Origin: JAVBNT01 sp031551355
Lineage (GTDB): Bacteria; Vulcanimicrobiota; CADAWZ01
Direction of reading: 5' to 3'
DNA length: 64,000 bases
Assembly: GCA_031551355.1 (NCBI GenBank)
Contig: JAVBNT010000007.1
Span: 62,001 to 126,000, forward strand
Part shown: in pieces, positions 51,305-59,887 of the stretch
Layout of the letters: each line of letters opens with the position of its first letter
Numbering within the stretch: the first letter of the stretch is position 1
Made by a program: the position numbers and the translations under genes
The notes under the pieces: model-generated
Databases searched by the model: none
What the model was told of the DNA's origin: nothing
What the model saw: the letters and a program-made list of their open reading frames with translations, nothing else

Positions 51305-53884
51305 TTATTTTTCATCTTTGACGCTGTTCAGTCCTAAAAATTTCATAAACTCTACAATCGGCAGAGGCAGTAGTGAAAGCAGGATCACCGTAACCAGATT
51401 GTAGTTAGAAAGCGGTTCCAGCTTCATCAGTGAATTGAGTCCGGGCAGCGTTATGCAGGCGGTGACGATTAAAATTGAGACGATTGCCGCTCCGAAAAGG
51501 TAGATATTTTTGAATGGCGGATCCTTTAATATTGATTTTGTCTTCGAGTGGAAGTTAAATGAATGTACAATCTGACTTAGAGCCAATACCGAGAATGCCA
51601 TTGTCTGGGCGGCAATTATTGATGTCCTCATTCCGATTAGGAATGCGGCGATCGTAAGCATGCCAATCATAACGCCCTGATATAATGTCCGGTGGATGAG
51701 ATCTTTGCTGAATATTTCCTGTGATTTTTTTGCCTTGCGTTTCATAATATCCGATTCAGGAGGGTCAACACCCATTGCCAGGGCGGGCAGACCGTCCGTG
51801 ACGAGGTTGATCAGCAGTATATGAATAGGCAGCAGCGGAGTTGCCCAATTGAGCAGCGTGGCAGTGAAGATTACCAGTATTTCTCCTACATTGCAGGCCA
51901 GCAAAAAGGAAACCGTCTTGAGGATGTTATCGTAAATACGCCTTCCCTCCTCAACCGCCGAAACAATTGTCGCAAAGTTATCGTCGACAAGTATTAAATC
52001 CGATGCGTCTTTAGCGACGTCCGTTCCCACCTGTCCCATTGCACAGCCGATATCAGCGCTTTTCAGTGCCGGCGCATCGTTTACGCCGTCGCCTGTCATG
52101 GCGACAACATTGCCGTGTTTTTGCCAGGCGTCGACGATTCTGACTTTATGTTCCGGAGACACTCTTGCATAGACGGAAATACTCTCAACCATCTTAAAAA
52201 GTTCATCGTCGTTAATTTTTTCCAGTTCGGCTCCGGTGAGAACCCGGCCGTTCTCTGACAGAATTCCCAGATCCCTTGCGATTGCCGATGCCGTAATCGC
52301 ATGATCACCTGTTATCATTACCGGTATAATGCCCGCTTCGTGGCATTTCTCAACCGCGTCCTTTGCTTCCTGTCTGGGAGGGTCTATCATACCAACAATA
52401 CCCATAAACTGAAGTTCGCTCTCAAGAGTTTTAAGATCTTCGGGCATTGAATCCATGCGTTTACAGGCAAAGGCGAGAACCCTTAATGCCCCTGAAGCCA
52501 TTGATTCGTTTATTTTTAGGATATTTTGCCTTTTCTCCGTATCAATACTGTCTTTTGAGCAGATGCTGAGAATTTCATCGAGTCCGCCTTTTGTGTATAC
52601 ATAAAATTCATTGCCGTTTTTATGGACGGTCGTCATAAGCTTTCTCTCCGAGTCAAAAGGCAGTTCGGCAACTCTTGGAAATTCGGACTCGGTCTCATTT
52701 TTGTCCATTTTATGATTTATACCCATCTCAAGCAAGGCGATTTCCGTCGGGTCTCCTATCGGCCGATCCTGTAACATTTTTGCGTCAATACAAAGGACGG
52801 CTGCTCTTAACAGCTCCGTCTCGTTAAAGTCACTGATTTCTTTTGCGCCGTTGAATGAAGGCAGGGCGTATTTCACTACGGTCATTTTGTTTTGGGTCAA
52901 TGTTCCGGTTTTGTCGGAACATATCACGGTGGCACTGCCAAGCGTCTCTACAGCCGGCAGAGTTCTTACGATGGCATTGCGTTTGACCATACGCTGAACG
53001 CCAAGCGCCAGCACTACTGTTGAGATGGCCGGCAGTCCCTCGGGTATTGCCGCGACAGCCAGCGATACTGCGGTCATGAACATTTCTACGGCCGGCCGGC
53101 CGTACAGCTCGCCGATAATAAAAATGACCACGCAGATTATAAGCGCTGCTTTTACGAGTGTTTTGCCCAGTGCGTCCAGTCGTTTTTGCATAGGGGTTTC
53201 CGTGTCTTTTGTATTTTGCAGCATGGAGGCTATTTTGCCGACCTCGGTATTCATGCCGATCTCCACAACGATGCCTTTGCCGCGTCCGTAAGTCACAAGA
53301 CTTGATGAGTAAGCCATATTTACCCTGTCACCAAGGGAAGCGTCTTCTGCAAGAACCGTATCGCTTTTCTCAACCGGCAGTGATTCTCCGGTCAATGCCG
53401 ATTCCTGTATTTTCAGACTGGCGAATTCAGTTAGCCTCATATCGGCCGGTACATAATCTCCTGTTTCAAGGATGACGATATCTCCGGCTACCAGTTCCTT
53501 GGCAGGGATTACCGCCTGTATGCCGTCTCTGATTACTTTTGCGTTGGGTGCCGACATTTTTTCAAGCGCTTCCAGAGACTGCTCGGCTTTTACTTCCTGC
53601 ACTGTGCTTAAAACGGCATTAAAAAATACCAGTGCCATTATGACAATCGAATCAACTGTTTCTCCCATGAAAGCGGAAACAATCGAGGCAAGTATAAGTA
53701 TTATGCCCATCACATTAATAAACTGTGAGAGAAATATTTGCAGTACTGTTTTTTTAGCTGCCGCTTTCAATTCATTGAAACCATGCTGCTCCTGCAGTTC
53801 TTTTACCCGGGAAGATTTTAATCCCTGATTGCCGCTTGCGAGAGAAGAATAGATTTCGTCTATTTTTTTTGAATGCCAGACCAT
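51305..53884 (-). CDS. Calcium-transporting-type P-type ATPase (P2A)
   Basis: 859 residues, near the usual ~870-900. In order: N-terminal cation-ATPase domain, actuator motif LTGESLPVEK, membrane motif AAIPEGLPAIST in M4 (the PEGL pattern of Ca2+ pumps), the phosphorylation site CSDKTGTLTQNKM with Asp near residue 325, nucleotide domain, hinge MTGDGVNDAPALKSADIG, and a C-terminal group of four to six membrane helices. It exports Ca2+ (or a similar divalent cation) from the cytoplasm at the cost of ATP. AGGAGATT precedes the ATG. It is monocistronic with its own terminator. Confidence 0.95.
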   Translation of the reverse strand: MVWHSKKIDEIYSSLASGNQGLKSSRVKELQEQHGFNELKAAAKKTVLQIFLSQFINVMGIILILASIVSAFMGETVDSIVIMALVFFNAVLSTVQEVKAEQSLEALEKMSAPNAKVIRDGIQAVIPAKELVAGDIVILETGDYVPADMRLTEFASLKIQESALTGESLPVEKSDTVLAEDASLGDRVNMAYSSSLVTYGRGKGIVVEIGMNTEVGKIASMLQNTKDTETPMQKRLDALGKTLVKAALIICVVIFIIGELYGRPAVEMFMTAVSLAVAAIPEGLPAISTVVLALGVQRMVKRNAIVRTLPAVETLGSATVICSDKTGTLTQNKMTVVKYALPSFNGAKEISDFNETELLRAAVLCIDAKMLQDRPIGDPTEIALLEMGINHKMDKNETESEFPRVAELPFDSERKLMTTVHKNGNEFYVYTKGGLDEILSICSKDSIDTEKRQNILKINESMASGALRVLAFACKRMDSMPEDLKTLESELQFMGIVGMIDPPRQEAKDAVEKCHEAGIIPVMITGDHAITASAIARDLGILSENGRVLTGAELEKINDDELFKMVESISVYARVSPEHKVRIVDAWQKHGNVVAMTGDGVNDAPALKSADIGCAMGQVGTDVAKDASDLILVDDNFATIVSAVEEGRRIYDNILKTVSFLLACNVGEILVIFTATLLNWATPLLPIHILLINLVTDGLPALAMGVDPPESDIMKRKAKKSQEIFSKDLIHRTLYQGVMIGMLTIAAFLIGMRTSIIAAQTMAFSVLALSQIVHSFNFHSKTKSILKDPPFKNIYLFGAAIVSILIVTACITLPGLNSLMKLEPLSNYNLVTVILLSLLPLPIVEFMKFLGLNSVKDEK

Positions 53885-54116
53885 GTTTTATCTTAATCTC
53901 CTTAATTTTATCTATGCTAAGATTTAGTGCTTATTATAATAGTTCCTTCAAACGATATTTTTTTTGTCAGAGCCGGTTATTTCCGGGCATAAAAAATGCG
54001 TATTTTTAAATCAGAGAAAGCATTCGCTGGTAAATATTTTATTTTGTCAGTAAACCCTTTACTCTTTTACTTTATGGAGTGATATATCTATTAAGAAAAC
54101 GGAGGAGGGGGTTTTT

Positions 54117-54959
54117 ATGAGTGACAGTCTTTCGGTTAAGCAAAATGTAAATGATGCCGTAGGAATTGCCAAAGCCGGTAGTATGCTTACAAAATCCGGC
54201 ATGGCAGCCAAGGGTCTCTCTTATTCAAACAATATTACCAAACTGATGGATTTGGGTCTTGCGGTTGGCGGCGGAGTCTCTTCTTCAGGCATTGGCAAAA
54301 CGGCGGCGGCAGCTATTGAAGTTGCGGATTCCTATAATAACGCCAAAGGTGTTATACAAAGCTCTTCAACTGCTGCTAAAATTGCTTCCGGTGCTTCCAA
54401 GGCCAAGGGTGTTGTTGCGGGTGGTGCTTCCAGGGTAGGAGCTGCAATTTCCGCAAACGCTCCCAGGCTTGCTTCAACTGTTTCCAAAGCCGCTCCAAAG
54501 GTTGCCGGTGCCGGAGCCAAAGTTCTTGGAGCCGCATCGAAAGCCGCTCCTGTATTGGGTAAAGTTTCTGCCGGCGTCGGAGTTGTTCTCGGAGGGGTTG
54601 ATATTGCCAGAGGTGTTAATGAAATGCAAAACGGCGATAAAGCCAAAGGTAAGGAACAGATTACCGGCGGAATTTGTGATGTTATCACTTCCGGTGCTCT
54701 TGCCGTCGCTGCGGCTACCGCTCCATCGGGAATCGGACCCGCAATTGCCCTCGGTGTCGCCGGTGTTGCCCAGGTTGTAAAATATAGAGGTGAAATAGCC
54801 GAAGCCGGCAAATTTGTCGGAGGTAAGGTCGCAGACGGTGCTTCCTGGCTTGGAGGCAAGCTCTCTTCTGCATTTAATTCCGTTTCTTCCAAGGTGGGTA
54901 GTGTTATGACTCAGGCCGAGAACTCTGTAAAGAGAGCTTATGGTGTTCCCGGACATTAA
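54117..54959 (+). CDS. Alanine/glycine-rich protein of unknown function
   Basis: 280 residues with GGAGGAGGGGG just upstream of the ATG, so expression is likely. More than a third of the residues are Ala or Gly. After an N-terminal ~60 residues (MSDSLSVKQNVNDAVGIAKAG) come quasi-repeats of Ala-Ser-Lys-Ala type (SKAAPKVAGAGAKVLGAASK), a central DIARGVNEMQNGDKAKGKEQI, hydrophobic stretches (ITSGALAVAAATAPSGIGPA) and a C-terminal amphipathic part. No signal peptide. It resembles the repetitive membrane-interacting regions of secreted effectors, but I recognise no family. The bidirectional terminator at 55022 follows. Confidence 0.75.
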   Translation: MSDSLSVKQNVNDAVGIAKAGSMLTKSGMAAKGLSYSNNITKLMDLGLAVGGGVSSSGIGKTAAAAIEVADSYNNAKGVIQSSSTAAKIASGASKAKGVVAGGASRVGAAISANAPRLASTVSKAAPKVAGAGAKVLGAASKAAPVLGKVSAGVGVVLGGVDIARGVNEMQNGDKAKGKEQITGGICDVITSGALAVAAATAPSGIGPAIALGVAGVAQVVKYRGEIAEAGKFVGGKVADGASWLGGKLSSAFNSVSSKVGSVMTQAENSVKRAYGVPGH

Positions 54960-55021
54960 AGCGGCTGGATGAAAATGATTTTTAAGTAAATAAAAAGACT
55001 GCGCAGCAGTCCCAGACAGTC

Positions 55022-55049
55022 AAAAAGATCGCTCAAGGCGATCTTTTTT
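55022..55049. terminator. Bidirectional terminator between the Ala/Gly-rich gene and rnpB
   Basis: AAAAAGATCGC (55022-55032) pairs with GCGATCTTTTTT (55038-55049). It ends the plus-strand gene and lies 12 bases beyond the 3' end of RNase P RNA on the minus strand. It shares its stem exactly with the terminator at 31286-31335. Confidence 0.88.
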
Positions 55050-55060
55050 GATATAATTTG

Positions 55061-55427
55061 AGAGTGAGGCTATAAGCCGGGTTCTGTACCTGCCGGAAGG
55101 CAGGCGACGACCATTTATCCAGGCTGCAGGTCTCCCCGCAGCTCAAGCGACCGAACCCGAGATTACGGCGGGCAGCCGGTGGGAAAAAATCCCAATCTCC
55201 TATTTGGTCTTGCTCCGGATGGGGTTTACCTAGCCAGCAGGTTACCCTGCTGCTGGTGAGCTCTTACCTCGCCGTTGCACCCTTACCGTGAATTTCTTCG
55301 CGGCGGTCTACATTTCTGTGGCACTTTCCTGAGAGTCGCCTCTACCGGGTGTTACCCGGCATCCCGCCCTGTGGAGCCCGGACTTTCCTCGTAGAACGAA
55401 TCTTCCGCGGTCGTCCGCCTCACTCTC
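55061..55427 (-). ncRNA. rnpB: RNase P RNA (type A)
   Basis: The minus-strand RNA starts GAGTGAGGCGGACGACCGCG and closes with GCCTCACTC, forming P1 (55417-55426 with 55061-55070). The universal blocks are all there: GAGGAAAGTCCGGGCTCC, ACAGGGCGGG, GGTAAGGGTGCAA, GAGGTAAGAGCTCACC and the terminal AGAACCCGGCTTATAG. It is the catalytic subunit that matures tRNA 5' ends. A clean promoter precedes it and a terminator follows. Confidence 0.97.
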
Positions 55428-55433
55428 TATAAA

Positions 55434-55462
55434 ATAATAACAGAGCTTTTTCTTTTTAGCAA
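55434..55462 (-). promoter_or_regulatory. Promoter of rnpB
   Basis: On the minus strand, TTGCTA (55457-55462), a 17-base spacer and TATTAT (55434-55439), which places the start of transcription close to the first base of the RNA near 55427. Confidence 0.8.
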
Positions 55463-55528
55463 TATATATTTTTGGCGTTGTTGTCCGGGGGGCTTGATGA
55501 ATGGTTTCTGTTCATGTATAATTTTTAA

Positions 55529-55556
55529 TTGTATGCAAGTTTATTTTCAATATAAT
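55529..55556 (+). promoter_or_regulatory. Promoter of htpG
   Basis: TTGTAT (55529-55534), a 16-base spacer and TATAAT (55551-55556). The predicted start of transcription falls at the beginning of the palindrome 55566-55590. Confidence 0.65.
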
Positions 55557-55565
55557 TTTCAGGCG

Positions 55566-55590
55566 CTGTTAAACATTAGCTGTTTAACAG
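55566..55590 (+). promoter_or_regulatory. Palindromic operator or leader hairpin before htpG
   Basis: CTGTTAAACA (55566-55575), loop ttagc, TGTTTAACAG (55581-55590), then GCATTTTTTA and the Shine-Dalgarno AAGGAGG (55600-55606). It sits just after the predicted transcription start, the position of heat-shock operators, but it does not match CIRCE (TTAGCACTC-N9-GAGTGCTAA). It could equally be an attenuator. Confidence 0.55.
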
Positions 55591-55613
55591 GCATTTTTTA
55601 AGGAGGTTTTGAT

Positions 55614-57473
55614 ATGTCGAATAATGTGAAAGAAATGGAAAAAGGTTCTATTTCCGTGCAGATGGAGAATATTTTTCCGCTGATAAAGAAGTGGCTTTAT
55701 TCGGAAAAGGATATTTTTGTCAGGGAACTCGTTACCAATGGTCTTGATGCCATCAATAAGTTCAGGCACCTTGTTCTTTGCGGCGAAGCAAAAGTTAACG
55801 AAGGCGAAGAATACGCTATAAATGTAAAGATCGACAGAGATAATAAACAGATAACTTTCTCCGATAACGGCATTGGCATGACAGCGGAAGAGGTTAAAAA
55901 ATACATAAATGAAATAGCTTTTTCCGGTGCCAGCGATTTTTTGGGAAAGTATAAGAACAATGACGAACAGAGTCAGATTATCGGCCATTTCGGACTTGGA
56001 TTTTACAGCAGTTTTATGGTTTCTTCAAAGGTTGAGATCAACACTCTTTCATGGCAGGAAAACTCATCCCCGGTTCTCTGGAGCTGTGACGGTAGTCCCG
56101 ATTATGAACTGGGAGAGGGGATGAGGACGGAAAGAGGAACCGATGTTGTTTTGACTGTACTTGATGAGGAAAAAGATTTCCTTGATGAATTCCGCCTATC
56201 GCATATACTTGAAACTTATTGTTCGTTTATGCCGGTGCCGATATTTCTTAACGGCAAAAGGATAAACGAGAAAAAGCCGCTGTGGCTTGAACGGCCCGCC
56301 GATTTAAAAGATCAGGATTATATTGATTTTTACCGTTACCTTTATCCGTACGAGGAAGATCCGATTTTCTGGATCCATTTGAATGTAGAGTTTCCGGTGA
56401 GGGCCAAAGGCGTATTGTATTTCCCAAAATTAAGACACGAGCTGGATCCTGCAAAAGGCAAAATTAAATTTTATTACAATCAGGTTTATGTCAGCGACAA
56501 TTTAAAGGATCTTATTCCTAATTTTCTTATAAATCTGCGCGGTGTTATTGATTGCCCGGATATGCCCTTGAACGTTTCCAGAAGTTATCTGCAGCAGGAT
56601 TCGACAATGACAAAGCTTTCTTCACACATAACGAGGAAAGTTGCCGATGAACTTACCGGTCTTTTCAAGTCCGAACGCGAAAAATATGAAAAATTCTGGG
56701 ATGATATCAGTCCTTTCATTAAAGTAGGTATGATGGAGAATGACAAGTTCTTTGATGCCATGAAGGATGCTCTGATATTCAAAACGTCATCGGGGAAATA
56801 TATTACGCTTGAAGAGTGCAAAAAGCCGGAAAAGGATTGCAAGATTTATTATGCTACTGATGCCGAGGATCAGTCTTCATATGTGCAGATGTTCAAGGAG
56901 CAGGGCAGTGAAATTCTGATTCTTGATTCCTGGCTTGATACACATTTTATCCAGGTTCTGGAAATGAAAAATCCGGAGATGAAGTTTGCCAGAGTTGATT
57001 CGGAGGTTCTTGACGGTGCCGTAGACAAGGACGGGGAGTCGGGAATAGTAGACCCGGCAACCAACAAGACGTTCTCTGAGACGATGACCGGATATTTCAA
57101 GGAAATTATTGACATTCCCGGTGTGGAAATCAAACTTGAATTCTTTAAATCTTCCGATATGCCGGCAATGATCATTCTTAACGAAAATATGAGGCGTCTT
57201 CAGGAAATGACTTCGATGATGCAGCGCAAGGCTCCGGAAGCACTTTCCGCGCATACGGTAGTCATTAACGGCAACAGTTCGGTGATCAGGAATTTGAAAA
57301 AAATGATGGATATGCTACAGCCGCCTAATGAGGATATGAAACTGATTGTCTGGCAGATTTATGATCTGGCTCTGCTGGCACAAAAGTCGATGCCTGCCCT
57401 GAGACTTCAGACTTATGTGGATAACAGCCGCATAATGCTGGAGAAATTTGCCGCGGCAAAAACCGGAGCATAG
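55614..57473 (+). CDS. htpG: Molecular chaperone HtpG (Hsp90 family)
   Basis: 619 residues, the usual size of bacterial Hsp90. The GHKL ATPase domain has RELVTNGLDAINKF (the usual S-N-A-x-D-A reads TNGLDA), DNGIGM and GHFGLGFYSSFMV. The middle domain carries VYVSDNLKDLIPNFL, GVIDCPDMPLNVSR and the catalytic-arginine loop SYLQQD. The C-terminal ~120 residues form the dimerisation domain. The sequence is a divergent branch (MENIFPLIKKWLYSEKDIFV). It folds or protects client proteins in the cytoplasm. It is monocistronic, with its own promoter and palindrome. Confidence 0.95.
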   Translation: MSNNVKEMEKGSISVQMENIFPLIKKWLYSEKDIFVRELVTNGLDAINKFRHLVLCGEAKVNEGEEYAINVKIDRDNKQITFSDNGIGMTAEEVKKYINEIAFSGASDFLGKYKNNDEQSQIIGHFGLGFYSSFMVSSKVEINTLSWQENSSPVLWSCDGSPDYELGEGMRTERGTDVVLTVLDEEKDFLDEFRLSHILETYCSFMPVPIFLNGKRINEKKPLWLERPADLKDQDYIDFYRYLYPYEEDPIFWIHLNVEFPVRAKGVLYFPKLRHELDPAKGKIKFYYNQVYVSDNLKDLIPNFLINLRGVIDCPDMPLNVSRSYLQQDSTMTKLSSHITRKVADELTGLFKSEREKYEKFWDDISPFIKVGMMENDKFFDAMKDALIFKTSSGKYITLEECKKPEKDCKIYYATDAEDQSSYVQMFKEQGSEILILDSWLDTHFIQVLEMKNPEMKFARVDSEVLDGAVDKDGESGIVDPATNKTFSETMTGYFKEIIDIPGVEIKLEFFKSSDMPAMIILNENMRRLQEMTSMMQRKAPEALSAHTVVINGNSSVIRNLKKMMDMLQPPNEDMKLIVWQIYDLALLAQKSMPALRLQTYVDNSRIMLEKFAAAKTGA

Positions 57474-57503
57474 AATTTAGAAATATACGGATTGACGGGG
57501 ATT

Positions 57504-57543
57504 GTCGTGCTAAGTGGGCTTTTCTAAGCTCGCTTAGCACGAC
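57504..57543. repeat. Near-perfect 18-bp hairpin after htpG
   Basis: GTCGTGCTAAG (57504-57514) pairs exactly with 57533-57543, and the stem continues through a G/T pair and GGGCTT/AAGCTC, leaving a loop of only four bases. No T run follows directly; the next feature is a terminator-like repeat. Confidence 0.75.
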
Positions 57544-57546
57544 ACA

Positions 57547-57618
57547 AAATCGGGAAGAACCGTTGATTTTGCATTCTTGAGAATATTTCCCCGATTTTTA
57601 TTAATTATATTTGTCCGG
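57547..57618 (+). repeat. Dispersed intergenic repeat, copy 2, acting as htpG terminator
   Basis: 57565-57618 reads GATTTTGCA, TGAGAATA, CCCCGATTTT, then ATTAATTATATTTGTCCGG, the same ordered blocks as the minus strand of 10447-10512. Its CCCGATTTTT (57590-57599) pairs with AAAATCGGG (57547-57555) just upstream, forming a terminator stem with a T run. Confidence 0.7.
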
Positions 57619-57711
57619 AAAATTCTGAATTTAATATTACTTTGATATAGGCATTATATTTTTAGCTTGCATTGAAGAATCATGTTGCTTTTTGCCTGTG
57701 GGGAAACAATA

Positions 57712-58719
57712 TCAGCCGTTTCCCTTAAGGTTGCCTTGTTCCGTTTCGCTGTAAAGCTGTTCTATATCTTTATATGCGTAATCTTTTATCTCCACAAACT
57801 CATCGGTTTCCGGGACTGAGGCATTATCTCCGGGCAGCCTTACACGGGCGAACCCTTCCGCGGTCTGAGAGTTGACAATTTCCGAGATAAAACTGTCTAA
57901 ATTCCGGTCATATTGTTCTTTCGAAATAAATGCGTTGCTGTCGATGGCGATAATCAGCATGCCTTCCGAGCCGGGCACCTCGTTTCCGGATTTTGCCCCG
58001 ATGAAAACTCCTGCAAGAATTTCTGCGGCAAGTCCTAACGCATACCCTTTATGCCCCGCCAGCGGCAGCAGACATCCGGACGTTAAGTCGTTTGGATCGT
58101 TTGTGGGCTTCCCTTCACTGTCTATGAGAACGTCATCCGGCAGTTTCAGGCCTTCCTGCCTTGCTATAAGGATATCGCTGTAGGCAATTGCCGATGTCGA
58201 CAAGTCGGAAATGATTGGATTATCCCCGTTGGGAATTCCTACGGCAAGCGGATTTGTTCCCATAACCGGCTTGATTCCGCCATACGGAGCAACGGCCGAC
58301 TTTGTGTTTGTAAAAATAATGGAAATTTTGTTGTGTTCGGCTAAAAATCTGGCGTAATACCCAAGTGCGCCGGTAGTGGCAAAATAATTGCTGACAGAAG
58401 CGATTACTATGGGCTGTGAATGTATTTTAAGCAGCTCGTCGCACGCTGTTTTTGCGGCAATCAGGCCGGCCGTTCCGTTACCGTCTATATGGAGCATATT
58501 GACGGATTTTTTTATGATCTGCGGTAGGGGAACGACTCCGCTAAATTTTCGAAGAAGTTTTACCGTTCCCGGAAACCTGAGAAATCCATGTGTGCATTTA
58601 CCACGGATTTCGGCATCCAGAAAACATTCAAAAATTAAGTCTTTATCCTTTTGAGGAACATTTAAACCGGATAGAATCCTGTCAGTCATGATTTTTAATT
58701 TATTTATTTTTATTTTCAC
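57712..58719 (-). CDS. LDH2/MDH2 family NAD(P)-dependent dehydrogenase
   Basis: 335 residues from a GTG start at 58719 with GAGAGAT just upstream; the ATG ten codons inside has no RBS. The family pattern is clear: KDLIFECFLDAEIRGKCTHG near residues 21-40, then TNTKSAVAPYGGIKPVMGTNPLAVGIP and the C-terminal GHKGYALGLAAEILAGVF. The superfamily oxidises 2-hydroxy acids such as malate, L-lactate or ureidoglycolate. It has no cofactor-binding Rossmann fold. The exact substrate is unknown and neighbours give no clue. Confidence 0.9.
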   Translation of the reverse strand: MKIKINKLKIMTDRILSGLNVPQKDKDLIFECFLDAEIRGKCTHGFLRFPGTVKLLRKFSGVVPLPQIIKKSVNMLHIDGNGTAGLIAAKTACDELLKIHSQPIVIASVSNYFATTGALGYYARFLAEHNKISIIFTNTKSAVAPYGGIKPVMGTNPLAVGIPNGDNPIISDLSTSAIAYSDILIARQEGLKLPDDVLIDSEGKPTNDPNDLTSGCLLPLAGHKGYALGLAAEILAGVFIGAKSGNEVPGSEGMLIIAIDSNAFISKEQYDRNLDSFISEIVNSQTAEGFARVRLPGDNASVPETDEFVEIKDYAYKDIEQLYSETEQGNLKGNG

Positions 58720-58780
58720 TTTTTCATCTCTCTTGGCTGTTGAATCCGGTTTTGTGCGTTATATAACCGCACTTGTTTTA

Positions 58781-59818
58781 TCAGATACCTAGTTTTCTGC
58801 AAAACCGTTCAATAATTCCCTGCTTACGGCTGAGCTGCGCTTCTCTTTCCTCAGCTGCGTAAAGTGCGGATTCAAACGATGTCAGCGCTGTGCGTATCAG
58901 TATTTGTTGATCCGCTTTATAGTCCGTATACCGCAAACGGACTTTGTCCGCGCAAAAGGAAACATCCATTGGTTCCTGAACCGTTAAGCGATCGCCTATC
59001 TCCGTCAGTATGCTTTTCATGGTATTTTCGTGTAAGCCGTAAACAATGGAATGATGCTTTATCTTCTCTTCGGATATGTCACCGCGGTCCCTGAATTCAT
59101 TGAATAATAATTCCCACTGCAATGCCATCCCCTTACGGGTTGCTTTTGGTAATTTAAGCGTGTCGATCCAGCCGGGAATGCTTTTAGTCATTAACTGTGC
59201 TTTACTTCTCAAGGGAAAATGTGCAAATACTAGTTTTTCCGGCTTTTCAACGGCAATATCGTTATGGAATTTTTCAGGGTATATCATCGAATGCCCGCCG
59301 GGAGCGTATTTTGCCTGTTTATCTTTTAACAGGTATTTACTGGCAATAGTTTTATTGAATGTCTCCAAAAGCGGATTGCGGTAATGAGTAAAGGAATTCG
59401 GTAAAAAATCTTTCCGTCCGCCGGAGTCCGGCATATACGTGTAGGTGCGCCATGGAGCCTGATATTCGACTTTTTCATTCAGGTTCTCCAGCTCCGCGCG
59501 GGGATTTACGGCGTCTGTATGGTATAAAAATTCGTCGGCGTCCAGCCTCACAATCAAATCCGCACCGTATTCGTCGATAGCTTTTATTGCCATCGCATTA
59601 AAAATGTCCAGAAGCGGCAGGGAAAGGGATTTTATGTCATCGGCAAAATGAATCGCCAGCCCTTCGTCTATCATGGATTGAATGATTTCCCTTGTGTTGT
59701 CCAAGCTGCCGGTGTCATATACCAGCATACTGTCGCAATAGGTCAGATTGTATCGACAAAAAGACTCTATGATATCGCTTTCATTTCGGACCTTTGTCAG
59801 GCCGATAATTTTTTTCAT
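58781..59818 (-). CDS. Glycosyltransferase family 2-like protein (DADEF type)
   Basis: 345 residues. It starts MKKIIGLTKVRNESDIIESF and has YDTGSLDNTREI and the metal-binding LIVRLDADEFLYHTD near residue 95, the layout of the Glyco_tranf_2_4 group. The C-terminal ~130 residues are helical. It probably adds a sugar to a surface polymer or small molecule in the cytoplasm. AAGGAAT precedes the ATG. It is the last gene of a three-gene minus-strand cassette with a radical-SAM protein and a second glycosyltransferase. Confidence 0.85.
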   Translation of the reverse strand: MKKIIGLTKVRNESDIIESFCRYNLTYCDSMLVYDTGSLDNTREIIQSMIDEGLAIHFADDIKSLSLPLLDIFNAMAIKAIDEYGADLIVRLDADEFLYHTDAVNPRAELENLNEKVEYQAPWRTYTYMPDSGGRKDFLPNSFTHYRNPLLETFNKTIASKYLLKDKQAKYAPGGHSMIYPEKFHNDIAVEKPEKLVFAHFPLRSKAQLMTKSIPGWIDTLKLPKATRKGMALQWELLFNEFRDRGDISEEKIKHHSIVYGLHENTMKSILTEIGDRLTVQEPMDVSFCADKVRLRYTDYKADQQILIRTALTSFESALYAAEEREAQLSRKQGIIERFCRKLGI

Positions 59819-59887
59819 AGACTATTCCTTACTTCTATTCTGCATTACGAATACCCATAGACTTGCAGTCTTTTCCTGTCAGTGACG

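Noticed and set aside
51119..51337. A 72-residue frame between the EAL and ATPase genes
   Set aside because: It crosses the bidirectional terminator and has no RBS.
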